A stretch of DNA of 10,987 nucleotides from Verrucomicrobiia bacterium (GTDB lineage Bacteria; Verrucomicrobiota; Verrucomicrobiia; JABWAM01), in contig JABWAM010000063.1 in the NCBI GenBank assembly GCA_013360985.1, positions 1 to 10,987 on the forward strand. The letters are read 5' to 3'. A program made the position numbers and the translations under genes. Shown here piece by piece: positions 6,469 to 10,987 of this stretch (positions within the stretch are counted from its first letter, which is position 1; every line of letters begins with the position of its first letter). Below the pieces are notes generated by a model. It was not told the origin of the DNA and did not search any database. It was given only the letters and a program-made list of their open reading frames with translations.

Positions 6469-8955
6469 CTATTTCGGCGGCGGGAAAAGGAGATCGAGCT
6501 GTTCCTTGATGTTCGCGCCGGTTAAGTTGGCGAGCCCAAGGTAACGGTTGACCAAAAGCTGCGGCAGCCCGTATTCGCGGGCGATCAGCGCGAGCGCGAG
6601 CGCGCGCCGCGCGATCTCGGAGCTGTTCGGCTCCGGACGTTTCGCGGTCTGATCGAGATAAAAGTCGCCCAACTCGATGAGCATGGAGGGCGGCAAGTCC
6701 TCCCAACGGCATGCGGTTTCGCCGAACTGACCGGGGCCGAACTCCTTCTGAAAGATCAGTTTCCCGTCGCGCACCGCAACGAGTTTTCCGACCATGCGCA
6801 GATTGGCTCGCGTGACGACGCGTTCGCGGTCGTAGGGCTTTGCCTGCACATCGTGGATCAGCCTTTCCCAGAAGTCGCCGAGGCACTGTGCGACGGCCAT
6901 CTGCTGCCGAACCTGACGGACGTTTTCTTCGAGTTTTACTTGGGATTCGAGGGCCTTGCTCTCCGCGAGCAGCCGGGGGAATTGATAAGCGTTGAGCCAC
7001 GGGACGCGCGCCGCCTTGAACTTCTCGAGAACGGCGCGCTCGTTCTCGGCTTGGCGCGCGAGTTCCGCGCGCCGACGTTCTTCCATCTCTTTTTGGCGCG
7101 CGGCGAACGCCTGCCGGTGGACTTCGGTGATCTGCTTGACGCGATCCACGATCGCGCGCGATTGCCAGCGTCCCTGATTTTCGCGGAGGAGGGCGATCGC
7201 CTCATCGTTTTTCCCCGCGGTTTGAAGAGCCGCAAGTTCTTTTTCGACTCGCGCAAGCTGTTCGTACTCGTTGGCGAAATCGCGAGCCATCGGCTGGAAG
7301 ACCGACGCCCAGCGATGATCTCTGTCCACCTCGGTTTGGGCATACGCCTTCCATAAAGCCGCGCTGTCGGCCAGATTCCCCTGGCGAGAAGCGGCAAGGC
7401 CCGCGTTGAAGCGCAGTGCGGCGCCCATCCAGCTTGGGAGAGACGCGGCGGCTTTTTCTACCTCGCTGAGTTTGAGTTTTCCGAGCAATCCTTGGGCCAG
7501 CAGCGCCGGGTATTGCGCCTCCTTGAGTGAATCCGCCGCGTCGGCGGAGACCGGTTCGAATGCCTTGAGCGCTTCCGCCGCGTCGGTTTCGCGGCCGCCG
7601 AGGAGGCGCAGGATCGCCTGCTGGAGCTTCGCCCAAGGATGCAACGCATGGTTGGACGGCATCTCGCGCAGCACGACATCGATCTGCGCAAGTCCTTGCG
7701 GGACTTGGCCGCGTCCCGCAGCTTCAAGGGCGCGCTCGATTTGCAGCGCGAAATCGGGGGGCGGCGGAGGTTTGGGCGGCTCGGGCTTGGGCGGCGCCGT
7801 CGATTCGGGTTTCGGCGGCCGCGAAGCCGCGTTGGTCGCCGCGGCAACGGATGCCGTGGCGGGATCTTCCGAGGGACCGAAAAACTTCTCGCGATGCGCC
7901 CAGATCCAAACGCCCAACGCCACGCAGACGACCATGAGGACGAGCGTTCCGATGAGCATGACGGGCGAAAACTCGTTTTCCTCGGAAGCGATCTGTTGCG
8001 GCGGCCGTTTTTCCTGCGCGAAACGCTTGGCGTAGGCGAGGTCGTTGAGGAGTTCGTCGTAGCTTTGGTGGCGCTCGGAAGGATCGCGCTTGATCATCCG
8101 TCCGATCACCTCGGCCGTCTGGCTCGTGCAATCGGGCGCAAACGCGCGCAAGGAAACCGCCGGGGAACGCAAATGTTTGAGCACCACTTCGGTCGAAGTC
8201 CCCGCCTCGAACGGCGCGCGGCCCGCGATCGCGTGGAAAAGCGTGCCGCCCAAGCTGTAGATGTCGCTGCGGAAATCTTCTTTATTGTCCGAGACTTTCT
8301 CCGGGGCGATGTAGTACGGCGTGCCCCAAATCCCTTCGTCGCGCGAGGCGGTCAAGGTCTTCGTCTCGAACCGCGCGAGCCCGAAATCCACCACCTTCGC
8401 CGAGCCGTCCTGGGCGAAGAGGATGTTTCCCGGCTTGATGTCGCGGTGGATCAAACCGCGCTCGTAGGCGGCGCGCAATCCGCCGGCGACCTGAATGCCG
8501 ATGTCGAGCGCTTCCATCTCCGTGACGCGGCGTTCTTTCTCGATGCGGTCGTCGAGGCTGCCGTTCGGCAGCAGTTCCATGACCAAGTAATAGCGGCCGT
8601 TCTGTTCCCCGAACGAATAGGTCTGCGCCACGTTCGGATGGTTCAGCGCCGCCGCGGCGCGCGCCTCGCGGAGAAAGTTCTCTTCGAATTGCCGATTCTT
8701 CGCGAAATCCTCGCGCAGGACCTTTACCGCTACGGCGCGCTCCAGCGAGGTGTCCAGTCCGCGATAGACCGTTCCCATCCCACCCGAGCCGATCACCTCC
8801 AGCAGCTTGAAATGCGCGATTTGGCTCGGCAGCACGTAACCGCAATGCGGACAGGATTTTCGTCCGCTTTCATCGTCCACACGGAGCTTCACGCCGGTGC
8901 CGCATTGGGGGCAGGGTTTGATGCCCACGGCATCGCGATATTGTTTGGCGTCCAT
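6469..8955 (-). CDS. Membrane-anchored Ser/Thr protein kinase with N-terminal zinc ribbon and helical-repeat C-terminus
   Basis: 828 aa. Seen in order: a zinc ribbon with C15-xx-C18 and C35-xx-C38; a Hanks-type kinase domain (about 49-312) with Gly loop GSGGMG (56-61), ATP lysine K78, E97, catalytic HRDIKPGN (D172, N177), DFG (190-192) and GTPYYIAPE (211-219), all intact; one membrane helix at about 331-352; a Pro/Lys-rich linker (about 378-402); TPR-like helical repeats (about 403-600); a charged coiled coil (about 605-655); and a final globular part to 828. It should be active, with the kinase in the cytoplasm and the repeat region outside, possibly sensing an envelope signal. The substrate is unknown. 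It is divergent from the decarboxylase-like gene 176 nt away, so the two may share control. No Shine-Dalgarno sequence is visible before the ATG at 8955. Confidence 0.92.
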   Translation of the reverse strand: MDAKQYRDAVGIKPCPQCGTGVKLRVDDESGRKSCPHCGYVLPSQIAHFKLLEVIGSGGMGTVYRGLDTSLERAVAVKVLREDFAKNRQFEENFLREARAAAALNHPNVAQTYSFGEQNGRYYLVMELLPNGSLDDRIEKERRVTEMEALDIGIQVAGGLRAAYERGLIHRDIKPGNILFAQDGSAKVVDFGLARFETKTLTASRDEGIWGTPYYIAPEKVSDNKEDFRSDIYSLGGTLFHAIAGRAPFEAGTSTEVVLKHLRSPAVSLRAFAPDCTSQTAEVIGRMIKRDPSERHQSYDELLNDLAYAKRFAQEKRPPQQIASEENEFSPVMLIGTLVLMVVCVALGVWIWAHREKFFGPSEDPATASVAAATNAASRPPKPESTAPPKPEPPKPPPPPDFALQIERALEAAGRGQVPQGLAQIDVVLREMPSNHALHPWAKLQQAILRLLGGRETDAAEALKAFEPVSADAADSLKEAQYPALLAQGLLGKLKLSEVEKAAASLPSWMGAALRFNAGLAASRQGNLADSAALWKAYAQTEVDRDHRWASVFQPMARDFANEYEQLARVEKELAALQTAGKNDEAIALLRENQGRWQSRAIVDRVKQITEVHRQAFAARQKEMEERRRAELARQAENERAVLEKFKAARVPWLNAYQFPRLLAESKALESQVKLEENVRQVRQQMAVAQCLGDFWERLIHDVQAKPYDRERVVTRANLRMVGKLVAVRDGKLIFQKEFGPGQFGETACRWEDLPPSMLIELGDFYLDQTAKRPEPNSSEIARRALALALIAREYGLPQLLVNRYLGLANLTGANIKEQLDLLFPPPK

Positions 8956-9131
8956 GAAGAGAGGGGCTTCATACCAGCAAATCGCGCCGAATTCCAGCGA
9001 TCCCAGAGGCCTCGATCTTCGCTTGCGGATGAGCCGTCGCTTTTGGCGCGATCAGGTTTCGGTTTGCGGCCAAAAAGCGGCTGGCAACGCCGTCTTGCTC
9101 GCGCCAAACTCAGGGGCGCCTCCATTCCTCG
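8956..9131. promoter_or_regulatory. Divergent promoter region with overlapping inverted repeats
   Basis: 176 bases between the divergent kinase and decarboxylase-like genes. Seen: an imperfect inverted repeat between 9032-9047 (AGCCGTCGCTTTTGGC) and 9069-9082 (GCCAAAAAGCGGCT), and a perfect 9-bp inverted repeat between 9042-9050 (TTTGGCGCG) and 9100-9108 (CGCGCCAAA). Both use the TTTGGC at 9042-9047, so only one structure can form at a time. I could not identify convincing -35/-10 boxes on either strand. An operator or an attenuator-like leader is possible. Confidence 0.35.
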
Positions 9132-9797
9132 ATGCGACGCCGTTTTCATCCTTCCCCGATGGCTCTCGCCCTCCCGCTCTTGCGCTGGATGGCGTTCCTC
9201 GCTCTCGTCGGCGCCATGGGACGCGTCTGGCCTTTGTTCTGGGCCGCCTTGGCCGTGGGCGTCTTTCACGCCGCGTTCCACCGCAACACGCGATGCCGTC
9301 CTCCTGAAGATCCTCTCCTGCTGGCTGCTCCAGCCTTCGGGGTCGTCTCCGATATCGCGGAGGTGGAAGAACCCGCCTTCCTCAAGGGACGCGCCCTTCG
9401 CATCGGGATCTTCCTTTCCATTTTTGATACCCACACCCAGCCTTCTCCGTGCGACGCGCGGCTCGCCTGGGTGGATTATCGTCCGGGGCGCTTTTTCGAC
9501 GCCCGCGACGCATGCGCCTCCGAACGCAACGAGAGCCAATGGCTCGGCTTGGAAACCTCCGACGGCCGCCGCCTTGTGGTTCGGCAGATCGCGGGTCTCC
9601 TCGCGCGCCGCATCGTGCTATGGAGGCAGGTGAACGAGGAAGTGCGCGCCGGCGAACTCCTCGGAATGATTCGTTACGGCTCCCGAGTGGAACTCTACCT
9701 CCCCGCCGGGAAGGCCGCCGCGCTCGTCGGAGTCGGCGACCGCGTTCGAGGAGGCGCCACCCCCATCGCCGCGTGGACCCGCGGCAAGGAGACTTGA
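9132..9797 (+). CDS. psd: Phosphatidylserine decarboxylase-like proenzyme, catalytic Asp replaced
   Basis: 221 aa, the size of the short (archaeal-type, PSD-A) family, which makes phosphatidylethanolamine in the membrane. The start could be 9132 or the ATG at 9159; neither has a good ribosome site. Seen: an N-terminal membrane hairpin (about 11-48), then RALRIGIFLSIFDTHTQPSP (87-106) with the conserved His H101, FFDARDACASERNE, RQIAGLLARRIVLW (151-164), GELLGMIRYGSRVELYLP (174-191) and VGVGDRVRGGATPIA. G183-S184 is the expected self-cleavage site that yields the pyruvoyl group. The family's PADG motif reads PAFG here: F69 (bases 9336-9338) replaces the Asp of the Asp-His-Ser triad known from the family. 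Activity is therefore uncertain. A metallopeptidase gene follows 2 nt after the stop, so the two are translationally linked. No phosphatidylserine synthase gene is in view. Confidence 0.85.
   Translation: MRRRFHPSPMALALPLLRWMAFLALVGAMGRVWPLFWAALAVGVFHAAFHRNTRCRPPEDPLLLAAPAFGVVSDIAEVEEPAFLKGRALRIGIFLSIFDTHTQPSPCDARLAWVDYRPGRFFDARDACASERNESQWLGLETSDGRRLVVRQIAGLLARRIVLWRQVNEEVRAGELLGMIRYGSRVELYLPAGKAAALVGVGDRVRGGATPIAAWTRGKET
9786..9791 (+). promoter_or_regulatory. Strong Shine-Dalgarno AAGGAG for the M48 peptidase gene
   Basis: AAGGAG sits 8 nt before the ATG at 9800, inside the end of the preceding gene. It fixes the start, although the same frame stays open far upstream (an in-frame ATG at 9449). 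Confidence 0.8.
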
Positions 9798-9799
9798 TC

Positions 9800-10636
9800 A
9801 TGCGAAACTTCTTTCGCGGTGTGAACCTGGCTTGGGCGCTTCTCGCCGCCCTCCTGCTCGCCGCATGCTACACCGTCCCCAAAACCGGCCGGTCGTCGTT
9901 CAACTTCATGTCGGTCGGCGAAGAGGTCCAACTCGGCCTTTCCTCTTTCGACCAGATCAAACGGCAGGAGCGGATTTCGTCGGACGCCGCGGGGAATGCG
10001 CAACTGCAGCGCGTCGGACAGAGAATCGCCGCCGCCGCCGCCGAGGATGTTTCCGCCGCGAAATGGGAGTTCGTCCTCTTCGAGAACGCCGAGCCGAACG
10101 CCTTTGCCCTGCCCGGCGGAAAGGTCGGCGTTTATACGGGCATCCTGCCGATCACCCGCGACGATGCGGGGCTCGCCGCCGTGATGGGCCACGAGGTCGC
10201 TCACGTGGCCGCGCGACACGGAGGCGAACGCATCAGCGAACAGCTCGCGCTGAGCGGCCTGGCCGCCGGCCTCGCGATCAGTCTTCAGAAGCAGGATCCG
10301 GCGGTGCGCAACCTCGTGTTGGTTGGTTTCGGCGTCGGCACGACGCTCGCCGCCGTCTTGCCGCACAGCCGCATGCAGGAGAGCGAGGCGGATCGCATCG
10401 GATTGATCTACATGGCCAAGGCGGGTTATCCCCCCGATGCCGCCGTCGCGTTCTGGGAGCGTTTCGCCGAATTCAACCGGAAGCGCGGCGGCCGGCCGCC
10501 GGCCTTTCTCTCGACGCATCCCGCCGACGAAAAACGCATCGCCGATCTGCGCGCTCTCGTGCCCGAAGCCCAGCGTTACTACGTGGGCGCGCGCGCCGAC
10601 GCGCCTCCCTCTCCCGCGGCGCGCCCCAGCCCTTGA
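9800..10636 (+). CDS. M48 family zinc metallopeptidase, lipoprotein
   Basis: 278 aa. The start is decided by the strong AAGGAG and by the signal peptide that follows at once: residues 1-22 with a lipobox LLAAC and C23 as the lipidated residue, so the protein should be anchored to a membrane facing the periplasm. Seen: the N-terminal M48 block (SVGEEVQLG, 38-46), the strand LPGGKVGVYTGIL (104-116), the zinc-binding HEVAH motif (H131, E132, H135), a small hydrophobic segment (about 147-180), and ESEADRIG with E194 as likely third zinc ligand in the ExxxD pattern. It ends with STHPADEKRI, the usual M48C/Oma1-like tail. These proteases act in envelope or outer-membrane protein quality control in other bacteria (for example BepA and LoiP; family knowledge). 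The target here is unknown. The last residues are a Pro/Ala/Ser tail. Confidence 0.92.
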   Translation: MRNFFRGVNLAWALLAALLLAACYTVPKTGRSSFNFMSVGEEVQLGLSSFDQIKRQERISSDAAGNAQLQRVGQRIAAAAAEDVSAAKWEFVLFENAEPNAFALPGGKVGVYTGILPITRDDAGLAAVMGHEVAHVAARHGGERISEQLALSGLAAGLAISLQKQDPAVRNLVLVGFGVGTTLAAVLPHSRMQESEADRIGLIYMAKAGYPPDAAVAFWERFAEFNRKRGGRPPAFLSTHPADEKRIADLRALVPEAQRYYVGARADAPPSPAARPSP

Positions 10637-10640
10637 TGGC

Positions 10641-10662
10641 CCGCGGAAGGCGAATTCCGCGG
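10641..10662 (+). terminator. Hairpin after the M48 peptidase gene, possible terminator
   Basis: CCGCGGAA (10641-10648) pairs perfectly with TTCCGCGG (10655-10662) around a 6-nt loop, starting 4 nt after the stop codon. The nearest T-run (TTTT, 10674-10677) is 11 nt further on, so it is a non-canonical terminator at best, but its position is right for one. Confidence 0.45.
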
Positions 10663-10742
10663 ACCGCCGGCGCTTTTCGCTGCGTCGCTTTCTGCCCGAT
10701 GAGATGGTGGGATCCCGAGGGGGTCTTGCGCGGGCAATCCTG

Positions 10743-10987
10743 ATGATGCGCATCCGCTCTCCATCTCGAACGCGTCCGGTTCAGGCCCTCGCGCGGAGGC
10801 TGCAAGGGATCTCCGGACGGCCTGTGCGGGTCTTTGTGACCGCTTCCGATACCGGCGCGGGGAAGACCTGGCTCTCGGAGGCGCTGCTTCGCGCGTGGCG
10901 ATGCCGCGGAGTCAAGGCGTTCGGTGTGAAGGCGACGAGCTGCGGCGGGCGCGCCGACGCGCGCCGCCTCGTCCGCGCGAGCGCGCC
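10743..10987 (+). CDS. bioD: Dethiobiotin synthetase-like ATPase, 3' truncated by window
   Basis: 81 codons are visible and the frame is open at the window end. BioD closes the ureido ring of dethiobiotin using ATP and CO2 in biotin synthesis, in the cytoplasm. Seen: strand VRVFVTASDTGAGKT with the P-loop (33-42 from the ATG at 10743), a helix (LSEALLRAWRCRG), then VKATSCGGRADARRL (62-76), which matches the KPxxSGG..DA segment of BioD except that the Pro after the Lys is Ala (K63-A64). The start is uncertain: ATG 10743 gives a 27-residue extension, GTG at 10824 matches the usual BioD N-terminus, and the frame is also open further upstream with an ATG at 10704. None has a good ribosome site. 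Another P-loop amidoligase-like relative (CobQ/ParA group) cannot be excluded from the fragment. Confidence 0.75.
   Translation, partial: MMRIRSPSRTRPVQALARRLQGISGRPVRVFVTASDTGAGKTWLSEALLRAWRCRGVKAFGVKATSCGGRADARRLVRASA

Noticed and set aside
8956..9131. A possible tRNA or small structured RNA gene in the divergent spacer
   Set aside because: No cloverleaf or TTCGANNC-type T-loop could be built; the paired arms fit a regulatory inverted repeat better.
7639..9633. A 664-codon open frame on the plus strand opposite the kinase gene and overlapping psd
   Set aside because: The product is Arg-rich with no motif, and it runs against a kinase with all catalytic residues and a decarboxylase-like gene in another frame.
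9449..9799. An N-terminal extension of the M48 peptidase frame back to 9449
   Set aside because: The strong AAGGAG and the lipoprotein signal peptide place the start at 9800; the extension is an Arg-rich shadow of the decarboxylase-like gene.

Overview
The window is a GC-rich bacterial chromosome segment, almost fully packed with genes. Several proteins point to the Verrucomicrobiota or a close PVC relative: a small membrane protein with an N-terminal LWKALG-type segment followed by a secreted protein rich in 'MSPEERQ' repeats, a zinc-ribbon/Ser-Thr kinase/membrane-segment/helical-repeat protein, and a family 4 uracil-DNA glycosylase with a long N-terminal extension. This assignment rests on remembered family resemblance, not on a search. 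I saw no rRNA, tRNA, CRISPR array, transposase or phage gene.

Layout from left to right. 1-735 (+): 3' part of an atypical SDR/NAD-dependent epimerase-like gene, closed by a good hairpin terminator. 774-1163 (-): small orphan hypothetical gene, convergent with it. 1164-1450: no convincing gene, but short inverted repeats and a REP-like pattern. 1451-2624 (+): two-gene unit of a single-pass membrane protein and a secreted 18-residue-repeat protein. 2625-2813: spacer with a terminator-like hairpin touching the next start. 2814-6429 (+): family 4 uracil-DNA glycosylase, then a large RND/MMPL transporter resembling HpnN. 6469-8955 (-): membrane-anchored Ser/Thr kinase, convergent with the transporter. 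8956-9131: divergent promoter region with overlapping inverted repeats. 9132-10636 (+): phosphatidylserine decarboxylase-like protein lacking the usual Asp, tightly followed by an M48 metallopeptidase lipoprotein. 10743-end (+): 5' part of a dethiobiotin synthetase-like gene.

Much of the window concerns the cell envelope: a lipid-type RND exporter, a phospholipid enzyme homologue, a metalloprotease lipoprotein, a secreted helical repeat protein and a membrane-bound kinase. DNA repair (UDG) and biotin synthesis (BioD) look like ordinary chromosomal housekeeping. I found no clear defence system or other evidently new multi-gene system. The most unusual points are the decarboxylase homologue with Phe where the catalytic Asp belongs, the strict 18-residue repeat protein next to an anti-sigma-like protein with no sigma factor in the window, and the nested inverted repeats in front of the decarboxylase gene.
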